A program made the position numbers and the translations under genes. 64,000 nt of DNA from Pararhizobium sp. YC-54 (GTDB taxonomy: Bacteria; Pseudomonadota; Alphaproteobacteria; Rhizobiales; Rhizobiaceae), in the NCBI RefSeq assembly GCF_025847205.1, contig NZ_JAOYTH010000012.1, positions 124,001 to 188,000 on the forward strand, written 5' to 3'. Under the pieces are notes generated by a model. It saw only the letters and a list, made by a program, of their open reading frames with translations, searched no databases and had not been told where the DNA came from. Every line of letters begins with the position of its first letter. Position 1 is the stretch's first letter. This document shows, one piece after another, positions 44,327 through 52,804 of the stretch.

Positions 44327-45812
44327 CCGGAACGCCACCCCCGCCCGCATGGCGCCGCTCGCCAAGCTGCCGGTCTTCTGGGCGCTTGAAGGGAAACGCG
44401 TTGTCGTTGCCGGAGGATCGGACGCTGCTGCCTGGAAGGCCGAGCTGCTGGCGGCTTGCGGCGCCGAGGTCCATGTTTACGCCGAAGATCTGAGCGAAAC
44501 GTTCGCGAACCTCATCGATCGCAGCGGCGTTTCGAGCGAAGGCAGGTTGCTTCATCACGACGAGCCATGGTCACCGCAAGCCTTCGAAGATGCCCAGATC
44601 GCCATTGCCGACTGCGCGGATGACGAAGCCGCCGCCGCATTCTTCGGCGCGGCGCGCAAGGCCGGCGTCCCGGTCAATGTCATCGACAAGCCGAAATTCT
44701 GCCAGTTCCAGTTCGGCTCGATCGTCAACCGTTCGCCTGTCGTCATCGCCATTTCCACCGATGGCGCCGCCCCCATTCTCGCACAGGCGATCCGTCGCCG
44801 CATCGAAACGCTTTTGCCGCCATCGCTGAAATCATGGGCAGCACTGGCACAGTCGATCCGCGACAAGGTCAATGCCCGGTTAAGCCCCGGCGCGCCACGG
44901 CGTGCCTTCTGGGAAGGTTTTGTCGATCGCGCTTTCGGCCCGGTTCCCGGGACAGGCACCGAGGGCGATCTTCTCATTGAGGCCGGCCGTTTCGCCGCCA
45001 CGGCCAAGGCTTCCGCCGGCCGTGTCACGCTTGTGGGTGCAGGCCCCGGCGATGCGGAACTCCTGACGCTGAAGGCGGTGCGGGCCTTGCAGGCCGCCGA
45101 CGTTATCCTGTTTGACGATCTGGTTTCCGGCGAAGTGCTGGAACTCGCCCGCCGCGAAGCAAAGCGTTTGCTGGTGGGAAAGCGCGGTGGCCGGACAAGC
45201 TGCAAGCAGGAAGACATCAATGCCATGATGATTTCGCTCGCCAAGGCCGGAAAGCGTGTCGTCCGGCTCAAATCCGGCGACCCGATGATCTTTGGCCGTG
45301 CCGGCGAGGAAATCGCCTGCCTGGCGAAGGAAGGTATTGCCGTGGACGTCGTACCCGGCGTCACGTCCGCCTGTGCCATGGCCGCCCGGCTCGGCGTTTC
45401 CTTGACGCATCGGGATCATGCGCAAGCAGTCCGGTTGGTCACCGGCCATTCCCGTTCCGGCGATCTGCCGGCGAACCTGGATTGGCAAAACCTCGCCGAA
45501 CCGCGAACCACGACCATTTTCTATATGGGCGGCCGCACCGCCAGCCAGATCCGCGATCGGCTTCTGGCGGCGGGAATGGATATCAAGACCCCGGCAGTGG
45601 TCATGCGCGCGGTCACACGCATCAACGAGACGCGTTGGCTGGGTATCGTTGACGACCTGGCGCAAGCAATGGAGGCCGTTGGGCTCGATGAGCCTGTCCT
45701 GATCGGTATCGGCACCGTCTTTGCCGAGGCGGGGTCGTCGTTCGGGACCGGGAGCTCAGAGCTGCAATTCGCTTCGAAAGCCCGTCCGTTCCAAAGACGG
45801 GGGGTGCAATGA
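44298..45812 (+). CDS. cysG: siroheme synthase (CysG)
   Basis: A 504-residue trifunctional enzyme. The N-terminal ~230 residues are precorrin-2 dehydrogenase/sirohydrochlorin ferrochelatase (KLPVFWALEGKRVVVAGGSDAAAWKAELL, PKFCQFQFGSIV, AISTDGAAP). From ~240 comes uroporphyrin-III C-methyltransferase (RVTLVGAGPGDAELLTLKAVRALQAADVILFDDLV, GDPMIFGRAGEE, VPGVTSACAMAA). It supplies siroheme to NirB. It overlaps nasA by 29 bases, and AGAGGGA precedes the ATG. Confidence 0.95.
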   Translation: MDVLQLLPSDRNATPARMAPLAKLPVFWALEGKRVVVAGGSDAAAWKAELLAACGAEVHVYAEDLSETFANLIDRSGVSSEGRLLHHDEPWSPQAFEDAQIAIADCADDEAAAAFFGAARKAGVPVNVIDKPKFCQFQFGSIVNRSPVVIAISTDGAAPILAQAIRRRIETLLPPSLKSWAALAQSIRDKVNARLSPGAPRRAFWEGFVDRAFGPVPGTGTEGDLLIEAGRFAATAKASAGRVTLVGAGPGDAELLTLKAVRALQAADVILFDDLVSGEVLELARREAKRLLVGKRGGRTSCKQEDINAMMISLAKAGKRVVRLKSGDPMIFGRAGEEIACLAKEGIAVDVVPGVTSACAMAARLGVSLTHRDHAQAVRLVTGHSRSGDLPANLDWQNLAEPRTTTIFYMGGRTASQIRDRLLAAGMDIKTPAVVMRAVTRINETRWLGIVDDLAQAMEAVGLDEPVLIGIGTVFAEAGSSFGTGSSELQFASKARPFQRRGVQ

Positions 45813-46120
45813 CACTGGATCTCATGCACCTCATTTTACTCAGCCTTGCCATCGGCTTGAGCTGGGTGGGATTTGCAAAAATGTTCTCGAGCGAGACCGA
45901 CAATAGCGATCTGTTGTCGCCCCGTTTGACGATTGCAGCGGCAGTGAGTTTGTCTGCCATCGGCTTGTCTTTTGCACAAAACGGTATGGGTATTGCAGTA
46001 GGCACGGTAGCACTTGGTCTGGCGTTGGCAGCTTCGACCGCCCGGACTTTAAATCCGACACTTGGCCTCACGGCCTCGGTCGCCAGTCTGTCCCTTTATC
46101 TCCACCTGACCCCCCTATAG
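45809..46120 (+). CDS. small membrane protein coupled to cysG
   Basis: A 103-residue protein with three hydrophobic segments (LMHLILLSLAIGLSWVGFA; LTIAAAVSLSAIGLSFA; MGIAVGTVALGLALAAS). Its ATG overlaps the cysG stop as ATGA, so it should be translated with the nitrate operon. I do not recognise a family. It could be an accessory membrane factor, or a chance frame kept by coupling. Confidence 0.5.
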   Translation: MTLDLMHLILLSLAIGLSWVGFAKMFSSETDNSDLLSPRLTIAAAVSLSAIGLSFAQNGMGIAVGTVALGLALAASTARTLNPTLGLTASVASLSLYLHLTPL

Positions 46121-46153
46121 GCCGTTGCGAATTGTACAAGCTGCGCTTTCATC

Positions 46154-46774
46154 TCAATGCATCAGTCCGGGTTTGATCGCCCGTCCCGCAAAACCCTCGC
46201 CGCCGTGTGTCTGGGTCAGGCCGTAATTGCTGCGCGCCTTCGCTTTCATTTTCAGCAGGGACAATAATTCGTAGCCCCCCGTCCATCGACCAAAACCGCT
46301 CTCAATGTTGATGTGGCCGGCTTGCCCGAGGTTTTTGACCTGCGTCTTCCACAGGCGGCTGTAGAGCGACAGATTTTCCAGGGGCATATAGATATCGTTC
46401 AAACTTCCGACGGTGATTGTTGGAAATGGCAGAACTCGGGTCGGCATCCGGCCAAAATGGATTGCGCCCGGATGCAGCCGTTCTGTTGTCGATAGATCGC
46501 ACGGTGCAACCAGCAACGCGCCCTTGATCAATTGTGCCGAGGGCCTGTCGGCGCATTTCGCAGCCAGCAAACAGCCAAGGCTGTGCGCAACGATGTAGGC
46601 TGGCCCCACCTGAGCAAGAACCTCTTCAAAACGTTTCGCCCACGCTTCGATCCTTGGAGATTTCCAGTCATCCTGCTCCACCAGACGGCTTTCTGCATCA
46701 TCCCTGAGCCAAAACCGCTGCCAATGTCCATCATCGGACCCATTCAACCCGGGCAGGATCAGGGTGGGTGTCAT
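46154..46774 (-). CDS. RBBP9/YdeN-type serine hydrolase
   Basis: A 206-residue alpha/beta hydrolase: TLILPGLNGSDDGHWQRFW opens the fold, AHSLGCLLAAK holds the nucleophile serine, and GHINIESGFGRWTGG supplies the final histidine. GAGGAG six bases upstream fixes the ATG at 46774. Substrate unknown. It converges on the nitrate operon end 33 bases away. Confidence 0.88.
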   Translation of the reverse strand: MTPTLILPGLNGSDDGHWQRFWLRDDAESRLVEQDDWKSPRIEAWAKRFEEVLAQVGPAYIVAHSLGCLLAAKCADRPSAQLIKGALLVAPCDLSTTERLHPGAIHFGRMPTRVLPFPTITVGSLNDIYMPLENLSLYSRLWKTQVKNLGQAGHINIESGFGRWTGGYELLSLLKMKAKARSNYGLTQTHGGEGFAGRAIKPGLMH

Positions 46775-46801
46775 TTGATTGCTCCTCACAGTGCATCACC
46801 G

Positions 46802-46990
46802 TCAGCTTTGGAAATAGCCGGATCGCTCCAGCGCTGAGATTTCCTGCGAAATCTCGGATATGCGCTGGCGCAGATCACGCCGCGCCCGGTAGTTCATTCC
46901 GGAGAAGCCCGCGTCGTCCAGGTCCAGCTTTGCTTCCAGCTGGTCCCTCATGGTTTGAAGGCGGTCAAAATGTCCAAGCAAGCTCATCAT
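46802..46990 (-). CDS. small coiled-coil hypothetical protein
   Basis: A 62-residue, charged, helical protein (MMSLLGHFDRLQTMRDQLEAK... RRDLRQRISEISQEISALER). GAGG lies just upstream of the double ATG at 46987-46990. A longer frame to 47050 lacks a ribosome binding site. It is 27 bases upstream of the hydrolase gene on the same strand and may be cotranscribed. No family recognised. Confidence 0.5.
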   Translation of the reverse strand: MMSLLGHFDRLQTMRDQLEAKLDLDDAGFSGMNYRARRDLRQRISEISQEISALERSGYFQS

Positions 46991-47488
46991 GTCCTCGCAT
47001 CCGTGCCAAAATCCCGTCACCTGTCGGGCAGAGCGAGTAGTATTATCCATAAATTTAGTAGACAAAAGGAATCGCAAACTATCCGCGACAGCGATTGCGG
47101 AAATTCGAGGCTGCCGGTCTTGCAGGAGGTGGAAAAAACTCTATGGGAAAACATGCGCTTCCTGCAGTCTTCCGCATCCGGTGTGACATGAGTTTTAGCG
47201 CGCGACGAGGATCGGCTGCCTGCGGGGACGCTCTCAACGCGCATGATGCCAGTGAAGGTAAACGGGTTTTTGCGCTGAGTAAAAAATGCGGGTTGGGATT
47301 TGGATTTTGGGCAAAATGCCCCTGGCTGCACGGAACCCCCTAAACGATGAAAAACAGCAGCTGTGGAATTTACGGCGCTGTCTTGTACATTCGCCTGCAG
47401 GATATGTTATCCCGCCACTCGCACCCGATGTTCGCCATCGGGAATTACAACGAGCCCATGCGACGCCGAAGCCCTCACGGAGTACATC
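46991..47488. other. 498-base region upstream of the glutamine-synthetase-like gene
   Basis: No gene is supported here. It must contain the promoters of the small helical protein (minus) and the ligase gene (plus). A GATTTGGATTTTGGGC stretch near 47300 and a CTTGTACA near 47391 are visible, but I cannot define a promoter with confidence. Confidence 0.35.
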
Positions 47489-48838
47489 ATGACGAACGAA
47501 ACACAGGGTTTGCCGGCTAGACAAGGCGGGCGTGGTGCCTACATTCTGGCAGCGACATGCGATCTCAACGGCTGCTTTCGCGGCAAACGCGTTGAGGCCG
47601 CATCGCTCGACAAGATTTTGAAGAACGGCATCCGCATGCCGATGTCCTCCATCGGCGTCGATATCTGGGGCACGGACGTCTTCGCAAACTCCCTGACGCT
47701 GGATCAGGGCGATCTGGACGGCATTTGCGAGCCGACGGAACGCGGGCCGATCCCTTTGGCCTGGACCGCGACACAGACGCAATTCGTGCCGATGTGGATG
47801 CGTCTGGAAACCGGGGAGCCGTTTTTTGGTGATCCGCGCCGCACCCTGGCCGATATCCTCGACAGGTTTCGGGCGGTTCAACTGACCCCCGTCGTCGCAA
47901 CAGAAGTCGAATTCTACCTGATCGATCCCAAATCGCCGCGGGCAAAGCCCCTGACGCCGATGCCGATCGGCCATGCGGATGCCAAGGACACGATCTACTC
48001 GCTGGAGGAGCTGGCCGAGGTCGGCGCTTTTCTGGACGATGTCTACGCGATGGCCGCCGCATGCGGCGTTGCCGTCGATGCCGCAACGTCGGAGAGCGGG
48101 CCGAGCCAGTTCGAGTTCAATCTGGTGCATGGTCCCGATGCGCTGAAGGTGGCCGACGATACCGTGTTCTTCAAGCAGATCGTTCGCAACATGGCGCGCA
48201 AGCACGGCTTTGCCGCGACCTTCATGGCAAAGCCTTATCCCGCACACTCCGGCAGTGGGCTGCATGTGCATTTCAGCATTGTGGATGCGCAGGGCCGCAA
48301 CGTCTTCGACGATGGCGGGCCGGAAGGCACGATTTTGATGCGGCAGGCCGTCGCCGGCCTGATCGACGCCATGCCCGATTGCACCGCGCTGTTTGCGCCG
48401 CATCTGAATTCGTTTCGCAGGCTCTGCCCTGAAAGCCTGGCGCCAACCACCGCGGCCTGGGGCTATGAAAACCGGACGGCGGCAATCCGCATCCCCGGTG
48501 GTCCAGCCGCTGCCCGCCGCATTGAACATCGCGTCGCAGGCATTGACGCTAATCCTTATCTTGTGATTGCAGCCATTCTGGGCGCGGCCATCGATGGCAT
48601 CGCACGGCACGCCGAGCCGCCAGTGCCGACGGCGGGCAACACTTATGCCAGCGACGCCAAATCCCTTCCTGCAACATGGCCGTCCGCTCTCGATCTCTTC
48701 GAGCAGAGTGAGATCGTCAAACGGATTTTCCAGCCGAAGCTTATCGAGATGTTTTCGACCTGCAAGCGCCAGGAGCTTGCCGTGTTCAACCGTGATATTT
48801 CAGACCTGGAATATGCAAGCTACCTGCATAGCGTCTAG
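47489..48838 (+). CDS. glutamine-synthetase-family ligase (gamma-glutamylpolyamine synthetase-like)
   Basis: A 449-residue enzyme of the GlnA fold. VATEVEFYL and SGPSQFEFNL give the metal-binding glutamates, HSGSGLHVHFSI the metal/nucleotide histidines, and WGYENRTAAIRIPGG the conserved Asn-Arg-Arg region; the C terminus ends YASYLHSV. It lacks the adenylylation loop and is most like PuuA/GlnT-type gamma-glutamylamide synthetases. GGAG eight bases upstream supports the ATG at 47489. No other Puu genes are adjacent, so the amine substrate is unknown. Confidence 0.87.
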   Translation: MTNETQGLPARQGGRGAYILAATCDLNGCFRGKRVEAASLDKILKNGIRMPMSSIGVDIWGTDVFANSLTLDQGDLDGICEPTERGPIPLAWTATQTQFVPMWMRLETGEPFFGDPRRTLADILDRFRAVQLTPVVATEVEFYLIDPKSPRAKPLTPMPIGHADAKDTIYSLEELAEVGAFLDDVYAMAAACGVAVDAATSESGPSQFEFNLVHGPDALKVADDTVFFKQIVRNMARKHGFAATFMAKPYPAHSGSGLHVHFSIVDAQGRNVFDDGGPEGTILMRQAVAGLIDAMPDCTALFAPHLNSFRRLCPESLAPTTAAWGYENRTAAIRIPGGPAAARRIEHRVAGIDANPYLVIAAILGAAIDGIARHAEPPVPTAGNTYASDAKSLPATWPSALDLFEQSEIVKRIFQPKLIEMFSTCKRQELAVFNRDISDLEYASYLHSV

Positions 48839-49448
48839 AGTATCGTACGATAAATGAGCGTCTGTCGTCTCAAATCGGCCGATCCACCTGAAGGACGGCG
48901 GGTCGGCAGCGTGTCCAGCTGGGGGCTCTCAGGTGGCGCTAGAGAGGCAGCCCAGCCAGAACGGCTGCCGTCGGGAAGCAACGATCAGCCGCGTTCAATC
49001 GTTGGGGCCGATCGTTGATTGAACCACGCGTAAGGCAGTAAATACCCTCGGGGGCGTCGTATGCAACGTGATGCGGGTTACATCTGTTGTTAAACAGCAT
49101 TTCTCTATCTCTTTGATATAATTAATTTAGTTCAAATAACGGATCACGTGCGCTCGCGCGGACGGTTCTCGAACGGTTTCAAACGCAAGAAATTGAACGG
49201 TTGGAAGAATAGCAGCGGGCGCAGCTATCGCCCGTCGTGACAAGGCGGCCTGAGCTGTTTGGTCAGTCAATTAACCTGTTAAATTAGCGGAATTGCAACG
49301 ACAGGTAGCTCCTCAAGTGGAAATGTATCGGCTAAACTGCTCAAGCGCGAGCCAGCTGTGCTGCAGCGCATTGCTGCATTTTGTTGGACGCTGGTTGGGC
49401 GCGCGATTTCTTTTCACGCACCTTCAACAGAACTCGAAAAAAGATCGC
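48839..49448. other. 610-base gap before the TPR membrane protein
   Basis: No supported gene. An AT-rich part (about 49080-49140) probably holds the promoter of the next gene. Two short motifs, GGGTTACATC at 49075 and AACGGTTTCAAA at 49172, recur about the same distance apart upstream of the small membrane protein gene at 51676. Confidence 0.35.
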
Positions 49449-51170
49449 ATGATAGCATCGCATGAACGTGAGTTGATATTGCAAGCAGTCGAATCGATTT
49501 GCCGATCCTCCCACCTCCGCAGGTCGGAAAGAATTCAACAGTTCCTTCGTCACGTGGTTACCGAAACGCTGGAGGGCCGGGCGAAGCTGATCAAGTCGTA
49601 CACCGTTGGGGTGGAGGTATTTGGACGCCATCCTGGCTATGATCCATCAGAGTCCGTCGTACGTTCGACAGCAAGCCGGCTCCGCGTCGCTCTATCCGCC
49701 TATTACAAGGACGAGGGGAAATCCGATCCGGTGATTATCAGCATCAACCGCGGCTCATACGTTCCCCAGTTTAGTTTAAGGACGCCTCCTCCTGCCGCAG
49801 CATCGGTGGCGCTGCCCAGTTCAACGGCTGAAAAAGACAACTCGATCCGGAAAGCGCTGACAACGAAACGGCCCTCCCTACTGTGGGGGGCTCTGTTTGC
49901 GGCCATTGTAATCGCCTGCTTCATCGGCCTGCTAATGTTCCTGCCTTCCAACGGTCCTCCGTTGCCCGAGCAAATGATATCCCCTGTCGCGATCGGGCGC
50001 ACCTGCATCGTTGTCCCGCCAGCTGTTGCGACCGGGCATTCGACTGATGCTGTCGATCTTGTTGAAGCACTGGACGATCAACTCGCCGTCGAAATGCGGG
50101 CAATAGGCGCCGCGACGATCATTGCTGCTGCTGATGCGGAAGCCGCCAACAGGCTAGCTGAGCGGTGCGCGACGGACCCGGCCGCAAGTGCCTTCCTGTT
50201 CAATGTGACAGTGCGCCCGGCAGATGCAGGATTGCTGATGGTTTGGCGCCTCGTCGATTTCCAAACCAAGGCCGTCGAGTCGTCCTCGACGGTTCGCATC
50301 GATGCAGGCGCGATGCCGGCCCAAACAATCAACATGCTCGCCTCCCAAGTCCTCGGTATCGACGGAACGCTGGCTATTGTGATGGACCGGCAACATGACC
50401 AGCTATCCGGCGATCCGCGCAACTGTCTGTCCAAGGGCCAGCGGATCGAGTATCTCATCGACGATCATCTCCGCTCGACGTTGCGCGATTGTCTCGAACA
50501 CATAGTGCAGAAGACGCCGAACAGCGCGGAAGCCTGGGCTCTGCTGAGTGTGGTTTACGTGCGTGAGAGCCGCAATGAGCCGACATTTGGCCGCAATCCC
50601 GCACCTTTCGCCGGGAAGGCCCGCCATGCAGCCCAGGAGGCCGAGCGCCTTTCACCCGATACGTTCCTGACGCTGAGGGCGCTGATGCATGTGGCCTTTC
50701 TCGACAACCACGTACCGGTATTTGAAGCGATTTCCTCGCAACTGCTGGAACGCTTCGGTGGCGACCCGAACATCAAGATCGTGATCGGCAGCTATTATGA
50801 TAATCTTGGGAACTATGACCGGGGAATCGCCCTCATCAGGCAGGGGATTGCCCAAAAACGATCGGCCGACTGTATCGATTACGTCCTGCTAGCCTTTGCG
50901 GCCTACGCTCAAGGCGATTATTCGCAAGCCCTTGAACTCGCCAACCTTGCCTTTATCGACGACTATTATTTGGCGCCCCTCATCAAGGCAGCCGCACTTA
51001 GCCAACTCCATCGCGTTGATGAGGCGAAAAGTGAGTTGCGCAAGCTGGAAGCCTTGCGACCCAACTATTTAAGATTTCTCTATCCCGATTTCAGAGCGAG
51101 AAACATTGGTGAAACGGTGATCGCCGCCTTCGATGACGGTCTTCGAAAGGCCGCCGGAGAGCAGCATTGA
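49449..51170 (+). CDS. membrane-anchored TPR protein with N-terminal conserved domain
   Basis: A 573-residue protein. Residues ~5-110 form a domain common in signalling proteins of rhizobia (RIQQFLRHVVTETLEGRAKLIKSYTVGVEVFGRHPGYDPSESVVRS...RGSYVPQF), which resembles a winged-helix output module. One membrane span is at ~143-165. Then comes a ~160-residue region and TPR-like repeats from ~330 (NSAEAWALLSVVYVRE, YDNLGNYDRGIALIRQG, YAQGDYSQALELANLAF). It could be a membrane-bound regulator. The start lacks a good ribosome binding site; longer starts are not convincing. Confidence 0.75.
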   Translation: MIASHERELILQAVESICRSSHLRRSERIQQFLRHVVTETLEGRAKLIKSYTVGVEVFGRHPGYDPSESVVRSTASRLRVALSAYYKDEGKSDPVIISINRGSYVPQFSLRTPPPAAASVALPSSTAEKDNSIRKALTTKRPSLLWGALFAAIVIACFIGLLMFLPSNGPPLPEQMISPVAIGRTCIVVPPAVATGHSTDAVDLVEALDDQLAVEMRAIGAATIIAAADAEAANRLAERCATDPAASAFLFNVTVRPADAGLLMVWRLVDFQTKAVESSSTVRIDAGAMPAQTINMLASQVLGIDGTLAIVMDRQHDQLSGDPRNCLSKGQRIEYLIDDHLRSTLRDCLEHIVQKTPNSAEAWALLSVVYVRESRNEPTFGRNPAPFAGKARHAAQEAERLSPDTFLTLRALMHVAFLDNHVPVFEAISSQLLERFGGDPNIKIVIGSYYDNLGNYDRGIALIRQGIAQKRSADCIDYVLLAFAAYAQGDYSQALELANLAFIDDYYLAPLIKAAALSQLHRVDEAKSELRKLEALRPNYLRFLYPDFRARNIGETVIAAFDDGLRKAAGEQH

Positions 51171-51675
51171 CGGCTGCGAACGCGACTTCTTGATCTGAAA
51201 GAGGCCCGCGGATCTGCGGGTGCCAAATCGGAACCGGCCGCTCTCGCCGTTGAGAGCGGCCGGCCGGTGCAGCTGCCGCACGCAGTGTCAGCACCCGGTT
51301 CAATCTCTGGGTCCGCTACATCGATCGAACATGACACGATTAGAACCAGGAGGCCGCTAACGCAATGTGTGACGGGTTACATCCGGCACTGGGCTTTGCC
51401 ATGGCTACTACCTTGATTCAATGAAGTTATTTTCGATTTGTAACAGGCGCCGAGCTTGTCGGGCGGCATGTCAAACGGTTTCAAATACGCAAAACCGGGT
51501 CGCGCCGCCGTTTTGATCGCGGTATACTTGTTCAATACCTTCCCAATACTTTTTAAGACAGCAATGGCGGTTCTGGTTGTCCAGCAAGGAAGCAAGCCAG
51601 GCACCTCAATACGGGGGCCGCCGGAAGCCCGATTACGGGAGGTCCACCCGTCTCGACCTCCTTCAAGGAGATTTG
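51171..51675. other. 505-base gap with repeated upstream motifs
   Basis: No confident gene. A frame opening at 51468 (MSNGFKYAKPGRAAVLIAVYL) has one hydrophobic stretch but runs into the next gene in another phase. GGGTTACATC at 51374 and AACGGTTTCAAA at 51474 repeat the pair seen at 49075 and 49172. Confidence 0.35.
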
Positions 51676-52140
51676 ATGACCAGCATTTTATCCCTTCTCG
51701 GCGAAGCCTTGGGTGTCGAAACCATAAAGTTGATCGGCATCGAATTTGCCAAAGGAACCAAGTTCATGATGGTCGCATGCCTGTGGATCTTCGTCGGCGA
51801 AGCTTTCGTGACATTTGTATTGCTGGTCAAGAACTGGCCATTCCTTGCGACCCCGATCGCAGCATACGGCTTGGCCGCACTCCTGGCCATTGGCGGTAGC
51901 ATCGGGCATCTCTACTCAGGCCTTTACTATCGCAGCACTTCAATCCCGTTGTTGGCATTGACCGTCTGTACCGCCGGCAACTGCCTTTCCAACTACTACA
52001 CCCAGCAGCGCGATCAACTGCCTTACATGGAAGCGCTCATGAATGCCTGGATGATATCGACAGCCTTCGGTTCTCTGTTGGTATTCAGTTGGGCGCTGGA
52101 GAGGATGCTTCTGGCGGCGCAGGAGAGCACACCGGACTAG
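51676..52140 (+). CDS. hypothetical membrane protein
   Basis: A 154-residue protein with about four hydrophobic segments (FMMVACLWIFVGEAFVTFVLLV; ATPIAAYGLAALLAIGGSIGHL; SIPLLALTVCTAGNCL; MISTAFGSLLVFSWAL). AAGGAG five bases upstream fixes the ATG. No family is recognised. It follows the TPR protein, but a 505-base gap argues against one operon. Confidence 0.7.
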   Translation: MTSILSLLGEALGVETIKLIGIEFAKGTKFMMVACLWIFVGEAFVTFVLLVKNWPFLATPIAAYGLAALLAIGGSIGHLYSGLYYRSTSIPLLALTVCTAGNCLSNYYTQQRDQLPYMEALMNAWMISTAFGSLLVFSWALERMLLAAQESTPD

Positions 52141-52307
52141 CCGCGGGTCGGCAAGACAACAGCGCATGCGCTGTTCAAGCCGCCGCCATGACGATCCAAT
52201 CAATCTGACTGCCTCATCTCTCTGGCAGGGTTGCACGCTTGACCCGGTCCAAGTATGGACGGAAGCTGCCCTGTACACGAAGACGTGCAAAAGGATTTAA
52301 AGACCCT

Positions 52308-52691
52308 ATGACCAACGCATCCGAGAGGCGGCGCCTGATGGTCGAGCGCGCCCGCAAGACCGGCTACGTTCCGTCAAAAGTGATCGAGGATGAGTTCGGT
52401 GTTGATAGCTCAACAGTGAGACGGGATCTGGCTCGCCTGACCGCCGGCGCCGAAACCGACGCGCAGATTCTGTCCTGCGTCAAAGACGCGGTCCCGGGCA
52501 CGGCGGTGCTTTGCAATACCGGCTGCTGCATCGACAATGTCGAGCGGCAGCTTTCGGTCTCGGACGGTGCAGTGGTGGACTTCACCTTCAAGATCGATGG
52601 CGTGTTCGAGAACGCCGTCGATCCCCATCGCGTGAAGACCTTCATGGATAAGGTGAAATCGATCCGAAACGCCGCACCGAGGGTCGTTTAA
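52308..52691 (+). pseudogene. chimeric remnant: DeoR-type HTH joined to the C terminus of a BtpA/SgcQ protein
   Basis: A 127-codon open frame. Residues 1-45 are a DeoR helix-turn-helix (RRRLMVERARKTGYVPSKVIEDEFGVDSSTVRRDLARL). From ~47 it reads as the last ~80 residues of the BtpA/SgcQ TIM-barrel family (GAETDAQILSCVKDAVPGTAVLCNTG, DNVERQLSVSDGAVVDFTFKIDGVFENAVDPHRVKTFMDKV). Both parents normally exceed 250 residues, so a deletion probably fused two neighbouring genes in frame. It may be non-functional, or a minimal DNA-binding protein. Confidence 0.7.
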
Positions 52692-52804
52692 GGGCAGACA
52701 GGCTCATTGGAGCGTGGCGCGCCTGCCCATAGCACCGAGTGATGCTATGGGCGCGGTCATTTCGTGGACCGGGATCAGCCAGCGGAGCTGGGTCCCACTA
52801 CCCG

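Noticed and set aside
42065..44365. A 766-codon open frame antisense to nasA
   Set aside because: It lies opposite a gene with unmistakable nitrate reductase motifs, and its own translation has no domain. High GC at third positions keeps the antisense frame open.
51468..51899. Frame starting MSNGFKYAKPG as a small membrane protein
   Set aside because: Only the first ~45 residues look protein-like, there is no ribosome binding site, and the rest overlaps the 51676 gene out of phase.
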